The notes below the pieces were generated by a model that was not told the origin of the DNA, ran no database searches, and saw only the letters and a program-made list of their open reading frames with translations. The position numbers were made by a program, and so were the translations under genes. From Bacillota bacterium (GTDB taxonomy: Bacteria; Bacillota_I; Bacilli_A; RF39; UBA660), in assembly GCA_015059285.1 (NCBI GenBank), contig SVAS01000002.1:128572-192571 (forward strand): DNA of 64,000 nucleotides, given 5' to 3'. Positions within the stretch are counted from its first letter, which is position 1. Every line of letters starts with the position of its first letter. This document shows, piece after piece, positions 46,201 through 54,746 of the stretch.

Positions 46201-49200
46201 TTATAAAGAAGATGTTTTAACTAATACATACAAGTATTCTATGGAAAATAATAATATTAATCATGAACATAGTTATACTTTTTTAGAAAATAGTAATTAC
46301 AGGCTTGATTTAGTTGTAAAAATAAAAGAAAGAGAATATGTGATTGCGACAACTGGTTTTACAACTGAAAAAGAAATCAGATCTATTAAGACAACTACTG
46401 ATTTTTTCAATATGCATAGTAATGGTAAATATGTTGTTTTAAATGATCTAGATTTCCGTAGTAAAAATCAATATTATGGAACTTTTTCTGGAGAAATAGA
46501 TTTTCAAGGACATACTGTATATGTGAATAAAACAGGACGTCCTGCATATTTAATTAATACAATTAATACAACAGGTGTTATTAAAAATTTAGATCTTAAA
46601 GTTTCATTAGATAACAAAACTGAAATTAGTAGTTTTTATGGTCTAGCTTATTATAATCATGGATTAGTAGAAAATATTATGGTCACATTAACTTCTTCTA
46701 CTGATGTTCCAAACACTAATGTAAGTTTAATTGTTCGTGATAATTATGGTTCAATTGAAAATTTTGTTGTAAATAGCGAAGCGGTTTTACATGGTATAAA
46801 AGAACTATCATATATGGCTGTTTATAATTATGGAACTATAAAGAATGGGTATTTATATGGTGAAGGAATAGATGCTAGCTATTCTAATCCAACAACAGGA
46901 AATAAAAGAGTAGGTGCTGTAGCAGGTTATACATCTCAATCTTCTATTATTGAAAATATTTACTCTTTAGTAGAAGTAAATGCAACTTTAGAAACAGCTT
47001 ATGATAAGCAAGTTGGTAACTTGGTTGGAGAAAATGCTAGAGGAATTATTAGAAATTCTTATTCAGTTGGAACTGGAACTGGTAGAGAAAAAACAAAAGA
47101 TCCAAATGTTGGTTTAGCCTCTACAATTAATGCTAATAATTTGTATTATGTTTCAGATGAAATTTATAATTCTAATTACAGCGTTAAAGTTTCTAAACTA
47201 GCACTACGTGACAGTCGTTTCCAAATAAATGTTATAAACAAAGATGAAAAATTTAATATTGAAGAAAATTTAGAAAAAGGGTATTATCCACAAATTATAT
47301 GGCCTGATTGTATGCCAATTCAAGCATCACAACCATTACCAGTTGTAACAGATGCAGATTTAGTTGATATTACCTCTTTAGAAGTGTTAGAAACAAATGG
47401 TGATACAGCTAAAGTGATATTCAATATTAACAATCCATCGGCTGAAAGAATAGCAAAGATAGATGTTAAAAATGTAACTACTAGAATAATTTCTCAAACA
47501 GATTCCAAGGGAAAAACCCAAGTGGTTGCTGAAATAACAAATCCGATAGAATGCGTTTCAAAATATTATGTTAAAAAAATTGTTTCGGTAGGTGAATTCA
47601 ATATTTCTACTGAAAGAACTTACCAAGATAACGAAAGAGTTTTATTATTTGATTTATATCGTCGTATTTATACAATTGATGATTTTATTTCAATAAAACA
47701 AAATCCAAAAGAAAATTATATTTTAGAAAGTGACTTAGATTTTAGTGGTAGGTCTGATTATTTAATTTCTTCTTTTTCTGGAAAGTTAAATGGAAACAAT
47801 CATACAATAAGTAATATTGCAATAAACAGTGGTAATGGTCTAATTACAACTTTATCTGGTACTATTATGAATTTACATGTGGATAATTATCTCAAAAAAA
47901 GTAATACTACATATGGTGGATTAGTATACCAAGCTAATGCTAATTCTGTTATTGATAATGTTCATATGACTAATGTAGATGTCAAGGCAACTAAAAGATT
48001 AGGGGCTTTAGTTGGTTATGGTAATGGTGTTATGATTAGGAATTCATCTGTTAGCGGATTTACTCATGTTACCGAAAGCGATACAGTAGAAGACCTTTAT
48101 GTAGGAGCACTTGCTGGTTACTTAGAAAATTCCTATGTTGAAAATAGTTATGCACAAGATATTAAAATTGATGTTTCAAAAGCTAGAACTACTTATGGAG
48201 TAGGAGGTTTAGTTGGTAGATTAGCTAGTGGAACTATTAAAAATGTATATGCTATCGGTTCTATTAATACTAGCTCATCACATACAGGTGGAATAGTTGG
48301 ATATAATGCAGGACGTATTTCAAATGTTTATTCCAATGTGGAAATCACTAGTGCACTAGATTATATTGGTGGAATAGTAGGAAGAACAGACAATTCTTAC
48401 ATATCAAATACTTTAGTACTTGGAAATATATATAGTTCATATATAACATCTTACTTACATCGTACAGCTGGTAATTCATCTGTAAATAGAGTAAATTATG
48501 TTTGGGATAAACAACTAATTAATGGTTTTGAAACAGAAAATTTAACTGGCGAATATTTTATTTCTATTAATGATTTAATGAATGCTACTATTTTTGAAAA
48601 CACAATAGGTTTAGGGGAATATTTTGACTATTCTAATGTAGATCAAGGTTATTTACCAAAATTAAAAGGAACTGATGAACAACTTTTACCAAATCAAAAA
48701 AATAACATTTTAAAAGAAGATGTGAGTTTAAAAATTAAAGAAATAGTTGTTAATAAAAGAGTAGATAATGCTACCGTTAATCTTACTATTCATAATCCAA
48801 GTGGTGTTATAATCAAATCCGTTGAATTTGACTACTTAGATGTAACGAATGTTAATAAAAATGGTAACATAGATGGTGAAACAATTTACGAAGTTGAAGT
48901 AAAACCAAATCGCTATTATGATACTTATAAAGTTAGTAAAATTATATATGAAGAAAATGGTATAGAAAAAACTATCAATAAATCAAATCGTATAAAGATG
49001 CAATTTTATAAAGAAATTAAGGGGTTTGATGATTGGCAAAAAATCCCTTCAGATACAGCCGAAAATTATCGTTTGACAGGAGATGTTGATTTTAAAGATA
49101 AAGTTAATATCAATACTAATGTTAGTATTGGTCGTTTAGAAGGAGTAGATGAAGGATATACGTTAAGAAACCTTGATTTAAAGGTAAATGGTTCTAATCA

Positions 49201-52015
49201 ATCTTTAATAAGTGAACTAACAGTAAGTTTAAAGAATGTTAATTTTGATAATATTAAAATTATAAATAGCACCACTTCTGCGGTTAACTATAATAATATA
49301 ATTAGACTTAGTTATGCAGATATTGATGATGTAAGTTTTTCAAACATTACTTTAGAAGCAAAAACAATGGGGTATGTAGGCATCATTGGTAATCAACGTG
49401 GTTACAACGTTAAAAATATAACTTTGGATAATATTTTTGTTACTGGTAAAGATTTTTCTAGCGGATTAATTTCTAGATTATACAATATTAGTACTAATAT
49501 AAGAAACATTAAAATTAATAAGAATAATATTGATGATAACGCAGTTAATATTACTGGAGCAAATTATGTGGGTGCTGTTATTGGACATAAAGATTATTCA
49601 GGAACTACTCATATATATGAAGTCGATGCTACAAATGTTCATGTAACTGGTTCTTCTTATGTAGGAGGATTATTTGGTTATGGCGGAGGTATTGATATAA
49701 GCATTTTTGATTCTACAGTAACAGGAACAGGTAATTATGTAGGTGGTATTGGAGGCAATTCTTATACTTATACTTCATCAAATAATATAGCTAATAATGT
49801 GACTGTTACAGGAAAAGGCCAATATATCGGTGGTCTTTATGGTAGTTCTTATGTTGTAAATGATTCTTTTGTTATAGATTCTGATGTCAAATCTAACACA
49901 ACTAATCAAGAGACTAGTGTTTATATAGGAGGAGTTATTGGTACAAGCGGTTATACATTTAATCGTGTAGGGGTTATTCGTTCTAACATCATTAGTAACG
50001 GTAATTATGCCGGAGGAATAATAGGAAGAAATAGCGGAGTGGTTACAGATTGTTATGTAACAGATACAACTATTTCTGCGCCTAACTATGCCGGTGGAAT
50101 TTCAGGATATACAAATTCTGGTTCTGTAGTAGATAGTTATGTTAATGCTCGGATAACAGTTACAAATTTAGGTGCTGGAGGAATTTCTGGTTATGTTTAT
50201 AATACAGGTACAACAAACTCTATTCAAGTTTCTAAAATAGTAAGATCTAATGTATTTAATTCTACAATCACTGCATATACAAATGCTGGAGGCCTAATTG
50301 GATATGCCACAGCAGATTTATATAAAAATATAGCAGAAAATATATATCATTTTCGTAATGATTTTGTAGTGGCAGATATTTATACTACTAACCCAAATGG
50401 AAATGCTACAATGGCGGTTGGTAACAACATTCAATATACACAAAGTGTTAATAATTTAAAAGTTTATAATAATTCTACTATTAATAATATTGCTATTGTT
50501 GAGATAGAAGTCAATGGCTTAAAAGAAAATAATTTAGTTACGGCAGCAGATTTAGCGCTTAAATCAACGTATACAAATTTAAATTTTGATACAAAAAATT
50601 GGAACTTTAGTAAATTAGAGTTAGGTTATTACCCATTTGTTAGAAATGGAAGTTCTGTAGATGTACCAAATCAAATAGAAATACCATTACCAGTTGCCAC
50701 TTTTGCTAGACGACTTCTTTCTATGACCCATGATTTACCAACTTTTGAAGTTTATGCTTCAGATATTGATAAAATTAATATTGAATTTAATAAAGTTGAT
50801 TCAAATTCTACTTTCATATATAAAAGTAATAATACTACATCAGATGAAATTAGTATTAATAATAGAACTTATACTTTAACATATGACTATGAACATCCTA
50901 TTGAAATAACTATTACAAATGGTATTAATACTTCTAAAAAGACAATAAAAGTAGAAGATGTTAGAAGAAAAGTTTCTACGTATAAAAATAATTACTACTA
51001 TATTAAAAACAATATTTTAAATTCTAATATAGATCTTTTAGATAACAAATTTATTCATGTATTTGAAAAATATGGTTTAGATGAATTTGGTAATATTTAT
51101 GATTTAGAAACTAGTCAAGTACTCAGAGTAGTTGAGCCAATTCAAATTATAGAAGCAAAACCGTTATACGAATTTAATTATAATGATTATAAAATCAAAA
51201 CATTTAATAATTATTCGGTTATAATGGGTGAAGAAGAAGTAACTAATGATCTTGTGTTGTTAGTTAAAAATAATAATTTATTTACTATAGATGGTAATTT
51301 AAATTCTATTCATTTAAATACTATAGTTGATTGTCATAACGATAAAGAAATTCAAACAATTCTTGATACGGATGGAAGCCTTTATAATTTACAAGATAAG
51401 ATAAAAGTTCCAGATAATTTTAAAAACACAGATATTAAAGCTGTTTCTAATAATGTTAATAGTACTAACAATATAGTTTTAATTGAATACAATAATGGAA
51501 GTGTTATTGGTTTTAATTATTTAACAGGTGAGGTTGTTTTTGAGGATAAAGCTGAGACTGATGTTTCATTATTCTCATACTTGAGGTCTAATTTTAGTTT
51601 ATTTAGAGGATTAAATCAAAATGATGAAGTTTATAATTCTTATCAAGAAAGTTTAGATTTAGAACAAAAATTAATTGAAAAACCTATAGAAACATTAATT
51701 AATAATATAACTAATAATGGAAATACCAATAAAACTTATACAACTAAATATGATGCTATACAAAATAGACATTTGGTGTATAAAGAGGAAGATGTATTAA
51801 CTAAGAATCAAGATGAAATTAAATCCCAAACAACTATTATAGATAGTAACGCTAAATTGATTGATTTCTATTTTGGTTCTGTAAAAAGCGATAAATATTT
51901 AAATAAGGGTAATAACTTAAAAATATTTATTGTAATTGGAATAGGAATTATTATTAGTTTAATTTTGTGGGTAGTAAATATTAAATTTATTCAACCAAGA
52001 AGAAAAGAAAGCTAA
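43289..52015 (+). CDS. Giant surface protein 2 of the F1-like cluster (FN3-like, jelly-roll-like, GLUG/M26-type repeats)
   Basis: 2908 residues, by far the largest protein here. Order: membrane anchor or signal (about 2-20); the common module (to about 235); acidic linker; FN3-like domains (about 265-780); a jelly-roll, CBM-like domain (about 794-941, ending LQIEVGNKATSYEEF); then three blocks resembling the N-terminal, GLUG-containing region of M26 (IgA1/Zmp) proteins, starting near 1031, 1452 and 1905, each opened by a motif like NYILESDLDFSG and followed by GGLVG/GGIVG repeats. The C-terminal ~450 residues are unrecognised. A membrane segment (about 2880-2901) and basic tail PRRKES end the chain. 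No HExxH zinc-protease motif is present. Probably a surface-binding protein worked by the ATPase. Confidence 0.75.
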   Translation: MKRIIAIISILAFLIIYSIASQVTELSVIEYDGYAVENNNIVQNLISENITISEARIKSVKFSAYDTVYKQYNNIYIGEEEKIKINETIPLYVNNNLTIINMSDNTTLIDETFEHYEGYNNFLLSEGILYNRGDNERADYNDYYFLVLSSGMHVNSQIITLKTSIREIEIPLNSIINFEEDKVKYYVLENDTFVYYRADDIDDNTTVKIKDKEYNYIDLLKNLNIYEEELPEAYDPTIDNSENLEENQGSGNNQVIYQKPTVECDTLVGNVYSAATNLRILDPAGRIKKAVTFEVLKDGNLFLRKSFINFGTIEINGLEPNTTYKVVGYFTYRNELGNLVESTFYEEKLTTKSKDTLPEYEFRFNNGSVYAKKIEIANFKMISEINSELIKGTKRIAIKIGDDEYNLSNNEMTSLFKGEEILYETPETLKSNSNIEYEIVVYDLFGQELKILNNKGFTKTSKIPPTASITSLEKTVNSVEVEIKLNNEDEVNISNYRYIIEEPSGVIVEQGNIEEEIFNLTGLSQDQKYLVYVYGDYDLNDGNGSMKNQLIASGPVYTEPLNKLGYIRMDVQNSEVSEDSVTLKMKINKDTTHKTLVDLLEKMNITLTSENEELYFTLTDEQIEKIKNGEEIEFVANNLTSATEYNIALTSIVRQGTKTYAIQTLSAITSFKTLKKEAIVLIKNAFTTENLIDFDVKIEDIDGTIESDRVILEVRNAKNQILNSIYLNINDDYKRLTFDKLEPYQKYTFVYIAEEYNLGEKNATFEQNKELYKHTIVTEEGISGNIGLTTLLKEQGGKNLFDINNLQNWKGNGQSSGSKTYSFTNNTVILTGKNGWYNYSYYLPEYKSKQITVSFKARYRNNEDNNKAAAYLSNSDSSTKTYQLSNLSNEYKEYSYTLTLNSKGYIGFLIYETSGKGLSTTIEIKDLQIEVGNKATSYEEFKKTDTYLGNTLVSLNDSRDEIPTDDYYVKVYKEDVLTNTYKYSMENNNINHEHSYTFLENSNYRLDLVVKIKEREYVIATTGFTTEKEIRSIKTTTDFFNMHSNGKYVVLNDLDFRSKNQYYGTFSGEIDFQGHTVYVNKTGRPAYLINTINTTGVIKNLDLKVSLDNKTEISSFYGLAYYNHGLVENIMVTLTSSTDVPNTNVSLIVRDNYGSIENFVVNSEAVLHGIKELSYMAVYNYGTIKNGYLYGEGIDASYSNPTTGNKRVGAVAGYTSQSSIIENIYSLVEVNATLETAYDKQVGNLVGENARGIIRNSYSVGTGTGREKTKDPNVGLASTINANNLYYVSDEIYNSNYSVKVSKLALRDSRFQINVINKDEKFNIEENLEKGYYPQIIWPDCMPIQASQPLPVVTDADLVDITSLEVLETNGDTAKVIFNINNPSAERIAKIDVKNVTTRIISQTDSKGKTQVVAEITNPIECVSKYYVKKIVSVGEFNISTERTYQDNERVLLFDLYRRIYTIDDFISIKQNPKENYILESDLDFSGRSDYLISSFSGKLNGNNHTISNIAINSGNGLITTLSGTIMNLHVDNYLKKSNTTYGGLVYQANANSVIDNVHMTNVDVKATKRLGALVGYGNGVMIRNSSVSGFTHVTESDTVEDLYVGALAGYLENSYVENSYAQDIKIDVSKARTTYGVGGLVGRLASGTIKNVYAIGSINTSSSHTGGIVGYNAGRISNVYSNVEITSALDYIGGIVGRTDNSYISNTLVLGNIYSSYITSYLHRTAGNSSVNRVNYVWDKQLINGFETENLTGEYFISINDLMNATIFENTIGLGEYFDYSNVDQGYLPKLKGTDEQLLPNQKNNILKEDVSLKIKEIVVNKRVDNATVNLTIHNPSGVIIKSVEFDYLDVTNVNKNGNIDGETIYEVEVKPNRYYDTYKVSKIIYEENGIEKTINKSNRIKMQFYKEIKGFDDWQKIPSDTAENYRLTGDVDFKDKVNINTNVSIGRLEGVDEGYTLRNLDLKVNGSNQSLISELTVSLKNVNFDNIKIINSTTSAVNYNNIIRLSYADIDDVSFSNITLEAKTMGYVGIIGNQRGYNVKNITLDNIFVTGKDFSSGLISRLYNISTNIRNIKINKNNIDDNAVNITGANYVGAVIGHKDYSGTTHIYEVDATNVHVTGSSYVGGLFGYGGGIDISIFDSTVTGTGNYVGGIGGNSYTYTSSNNIANNVTVTGKGQYIGGLYGSSYVVNDSFVIDSDVKSNTTNQETSVYIGGVIGTSGYTFNRVGVIRSNIISNGNYAGGIIGRNSGVVTDCYVTDTTISAPNYAGGISGYTNSGSVVDSYVNARITVTNLGAGGISGYVYNTGTTNSIQVSKIVRSNVFNSTITAYTNAGGLIGYATADLYKNIAENIYHFRNDFVVADIYTTNPNGNATMAVGNNIQYTQSVNNLKVYNNSTINNIAIVEIEVNGLKENNLVTAADLALKSTYTNLNFDTKNWNFSKLELGYYPFVRNGSSVDVPNQIEIPLPVATFARRLLSMTHDLPTFEVYASDIDKINIEFNKVDSNSTFIYKSNNTTSDEISINNRTYTLTYDYEHPIEITITNGINTSKKTIKVEDVRRKVSTYKNNYYYIKNNILNSNIDLLDNKFIHVFEKYGLDEFGNIYDLETSQVLRVVEPIQIIEAKPLYEFNYNDYKIKTFNNYSVIMGEEEVTNDLVLLVKNNNLFTIDGNLNSIHLNTIVDCHNDKEIQTILDTDGSLYNLQDKIKVPDNFKNTDIKAVSNNVNSTNNIVLIEYNNGSVIGFNYLTGEVVFEDKAETDVSLFSYLRSNFSLFRGLNQNDEVYNSYQESLDLEQKLIEKPIETLINNITNNGNTNKTYTTKYDAIQNRHLVYKEEDVLTKNQDEIKSQTTIIDSNAKLIDFYFGSVKSDKYLNKGNNLKIFIVIGIGIIISLILWVVNIKFIQPRRKES

Positions 52016-52031
52016 TTTCTTTTCTTTTTTT
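52001..52031 (+). terminator. Terminator closing the F1-like cluster
   Basis: AGAAAAGAAA (52001-52010) pairs with TTTCTTTTCT (52016-52025), then a T run. It is the first convincing terminator since 30533. Confidence 0.8.
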
Positions 52032-52128
52032 TGTATAATTTACAAAAAGCATCATAAAATTTAATAGCTAATAATTGCTTAATAATATTAATTATGTTAA
52101 AATGTATATAGAATGGTATGGTGATAAA

Positions 52129-52638
52129 ATGCAAGAAAGAAAAATTCCTTTAAAAAATTATTTTATATTATTATTAATATCATTGGGTACTATTTTTTTA
52201 GTTTTTTATTTAGCATCTTGGTTTAATACATCTAAAGAATACTATAAAAACAATTCTATTTTATCAGAATTTTTACCAGAGTTAAAAAGTGAAGAATTAA
52301 GCAGTTATTTGATTGATAATCCAGAAATAGTAATTTATTATGCATCTGCTAAAGACGAGTCTATTAAGACTTTTGAAAAAGATTTTAAAAAAATGATTGA
52401 AAATTACGAAATAAAAGATGATCTTGTATATATTGACGCAAGTAAAGAAGAGAATGTTAATTTTGTTTTAGAACTTAATAAATTTTCAGATAAAAAAAGA
52501 GATGATATCGTTATTCCTAATTTAATTTATATTAAAGAAGGGAAAGTAAATAAAGTTTTACATACAAGTGCAGCTAAAATGAATAAACGTGATGTTAGAA
52601 ATTTTTTAATTAAGTGTGGAGTTATAACAAATGATTAA
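52129..52638 (+). CDS. Membrane-anchored thioredoxin-fold protein without active-site cysteines
   Basis: 169 residues: membrane anchor (about 10-30), then a thioredoxin-like domain. The strand IVIYYASAKDESIKTFEKDF stands where thioredoxins have the CxxC helix, but no Cys is there; LVYIDASKEEN and VIPNLIYIKEGKVN give the next strands with the cis-Pro equivalent. A redox role is unlikely; the fold may bind partners. The start at 52129 is set by TGGTGAT; upstream in-frame codons lack a site. Overlaps trmL by eight bases. Confidence 0.68.
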   Translation: MQERKIPLKNYFILLLISLGTIFLVFYLASWFNTSKEYYKNNSILSEFLPELKSEELSSYLIDNPEIVIYYASAKDESIKTFEKDFKKMIENYEIKDDLVYIDASKEENVNFVLELNKFSDKKRDDIVIPNLIYIKEGKVNKVLHTSAAKMNKRDVRNFLIKCGVITND

Positions 52639-53137
52639 TATAGTTTTATTTGAACCTGAGATACCACAAAATACTGGAAATATCATGAGAACTTGTGCTG
52701 GAACAGGTGCTAAGTTGCATTTAATTAAGCCCCTTGGATTTAATTTAGATGAAAAAAGTATTAAAAGAAGTGGTGCCAATTATATTGAACATTGCGATTA
52801 TGAACTTTATGAAAATATTGAGGATTTTTTTAATAAAAATGAGGGTACATATTATTTTTTAACTAGATATGGAACCAAACCACACACTTTTTTTGATTAT
52901 AGTGATAAAGAAGAAAATATATATTTAATATTTGGTAAAGAAAGTACAGGTATTCCAAAAGAAATATTGAAACCTCATCTAGATAATTGTATGCGTATAC
53001 CAATAAATACTAATATTAGGGCTCTTAATTTATCTAACTCTGTAGCAATTATGTTATATGAAGTTTTAAGACAACAAGATTATCCTAATTTACTATATTA
53101 TGATGAGTTTAAAGGAAAAAATTATTTGAGTGATTAA
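52631..53137 (+). CDS. trmL: tRNA (cytidine/uridine-34 2'-O)-methyltransferase TrmL
   Basis: 168-residue SPOUT-class enzyme that 2'-O-methylates the wobble base of tRNA-Leu species. Motifs: LFEPEIPQNTGNIMRTCAGTG at the N-terminus, and the knotted SAM site FGKESTGIPKEIL, MRIPI and RALNLSNSVAIMLYE. Length is standard. It is cotranslated with the preceding gene. The window also carries one of the likely target tRNAs, tRNA-Leu(CAA). Confidence 0.93.
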   Translation: MINIVLFEPEIPQNTGNIMRTCAGTGAKLHLIKPLGFNLDEKSIKRSGANYIEHCDYELYENIEDFFNKNEGTYYFLTRYGTKPHTFFDYSDKEENIYLIFGKESTGIPKEILKPHLDNCMRIPINTNIRALNLSNSVAIMLYEVLRQQDYPNLLYYDEFKGKNYLSD

Positions 53138-53197
53138 AAAAGGTTGCTAAATTATGATTTTAGTGTTAATATTATTATAAGAATAAGGAGGAGTTTT

Positions 53198-53803
53198 ATG
53201 GAATTTTTTGTAGAAAACTGGATCTGGTTTTTAGTAGCTGGTGTTGTAATTTTAATGACGTTAATCGGTTATATTGCAGAAAAAACAGATTTTGGACGTA
53301 AAGATATTCCTAAAAAAGAAAAGGTAAAAAAAGTAAAAGAAGAAGTTATAGAAAATGATGAACTTGAAGAAGTTCAAGTTAAACCAGAAGTTCAAATCTC
53401 TTTAGCTACAGATTCTATTTTAGAAGATAGCGATGTATCTTTTGAAGAAAAAATAGAAGAACCTTCAGTAGATGATTATAAAATAGAAGAAGTTCCAGAA
53501 GAATTAAAAGTGCCTTTTGGTGATGTATCTTTTGAAGAAAAAATAGAAGGTACTTCTGAAGATATGGATACACAATTTGAAGGTTTGACATTTGATGAGC
53601 CAATTGAGAGTATGACAGATGTTTTAGAAGAAAATAATAATTCAGAATCATTTGTATCAGAAGTTGTAAGTGAAGAGCCAGTAGAAGAATTAAGTTTTGA
53701 GAAAGTTTCAGAACCAGAAATTGAATTACCAGATTTAGATTCTATTGTATCTGAAGAAGTTTCTGATGATGATGACGATGATGATGATGTTTGGAAATTT
53801 TAA
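53198..53803 (+). CDS. Single-pass membrane protein with long acidic tail, unknown
   Basis: 201 residues: one membrane segment (about 7-28), a short basic stretch (KKEKVKKVKEE), then about 140 strongly acidic, probably disordered residues ending in a run of eight Asp before VWKF. The segment DVSFEEKIE occurs twice, 30 residues apart. Charge placement suggests the tail is in the cytoplasm. Acidic tails of this kind often recruit partners in division or wall synthesis, but there is no direct evidence here. Start at 53198 follows AAGGAGGAG. Confidence 0.62.
   Translation: MEFFVENWIWFLVAGVVILMTLIGYIAEKTDFGRKDIPKKEKVKKVKEEVIENDELEEVQVKPEVQISLATDSILEDSDVSFEEKIEEPSVDDYKIEEVPEELKVPFGDVSFEEKIEGTSEDMDTQFEGLTFDEPIESMTDVLEENNNSESFVSEVVSEEPVEELSFEKVSEPEIELPDLDSIVSEEVSDDDDDDDDVWKF
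53432..53549 (+). repeat. Internal direct repeat in the acidic membrane protein gene
   Basis: An identical 28-base unit occurs at 53432-53459 and 53522-53549, exactly 90 bases apart (both encode DVSFEEKIE). Being in frame and identical at the DNA level, it looks like a recent duplication and could vary in copy number. Confidence 0.75.
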
Positions 53804-53826
53804 GCCCATTTTAATGGGTTTTTTAC
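53802..53826 (+). terminator. Terminator after the acidic membrane protein gene
   Basis: AAGCCCATT (53802-53810) pairs with AATGGGTTT (53813-53821, one G-U), then T. Confidence 0.75.
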
Positions 53827-53915
53827 TGCTTAAAAAATTTTAGAAAATAAAATTCAAAAAAGTTATATATTTATGGTATAATTTATTATAGAAGATTTAG
53901 TAAGGACGTGAGGAA

Positions 53916-54746
53916 ATGACCTTTGATGGAATAATAGATTTATTTAGAAAACTAGTAGACGTATTATTAGTTTGGATGGTTTTGTATTATATTTTAAAAA
54001 GTTTAAGAAAAAACGTAAAAATGGTATTACTATTTAAAGGGATACTGTTTATATTAGCCCTTAAATTGGTTGGCTATTTCTTTAATTTAGTTACAATTAA
54101 TTTCTTAATTGACTATGTTATTGAATGGGGGCCTTTAGCGCTAATAATTATATTTCAACCAGAAATACGTAATGTGCTAGAGCAACTTGGTCGTAGTCAA
54201 TTACTCGGGCGACATAAAGTTTTAACTGTTGATGAACGTGAAAAAGTTGTTTATGAAATTGTAAATGCTGTAGAGTATTTAAAAAGAATGCGTATTGGAG
54301 CTTTAATTGTTTTAGAGCGCGATAATAGTTTAAATGATTATATTGAAAAATCAAAGAAAATTTATGGAGATATTTCCAGCGATTTATTAATTTCTATTTT
54401 CTTCCCTAACAATCCACTTCACGATGGTGGTGTTATCATTCAAGGAGATAAAATAACAAGTGCTGGTGCTGTATTTCCAACGAGTGATAATTTAAGAATT
54501 AGTAAACGTCTTGGAACAAGACATAGAGCTGCTCTAGGTATTTCAGAAGAAACAGATTGTATATCTTTAATTGTTTCAGAAGAAACAGGACGTTTATCAA
54601 TTGCTATTGATGGTGAATTAAATTATAATCTAACGTTAGATGAATTCAAATTAATGATATTAGAAGAGTTACGTCCTAAGAAGGAAGTAATTGTTGAAGA
54701 AGATGAGGAGGAAGTGACTGAAGATGAAAGTATTGAAAGCAATTAG
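53916..54746 (+). CDS. cdaA: Diadenylate cyclase CdaA
   Basis: Makes cyclic di-AMP from two ATP; this second messenger controls potassium and osmotic balance and wall integrity in Firmicutes. 276 residues: three N-terminal membrane segments and a DAC domain with FQPEIRNVLEQLGR, the catalytic NPLHDGGVII (with DGG in place of DGA), and TRHRAALGISE. The C-terminus is acidic. cdaR overlaps by 23 bases, as in other Firmicutes, but the usual third gene glmM does not follow. Confidence 0.93.
   Translation: MTFDGIIDLFRKLVDVLLVWMVLYYILKSLRKNVKMVLLFKGILFILALKLVGYFFNLVTINFLIDYVIEWGPLALIIIFQPEIRNVLEQLGRSQLLGRHKVLTVDEREKVVYEIVNAVEYLKRMRIGALIVLERDNSLNDYIEKSKKIYGDISSDLLISIFFPNNPLHDGGVIIQGDKITSAGAVFPTSDNLRISKRLGTRHRAALGISEETDCISLIVSEETGRLSIAIDGELNYNLTLDEFKLMILEELRPKKEVIVEEDEEEVTEDESIESN

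Noticed and set aside
43289-52015. M26-type metalloprotease
   Set aside because: The GLUG-rich N-terminal-type region is present, but no HExxH motif exists anywhere; HEHSY near residue 995 does not fit.
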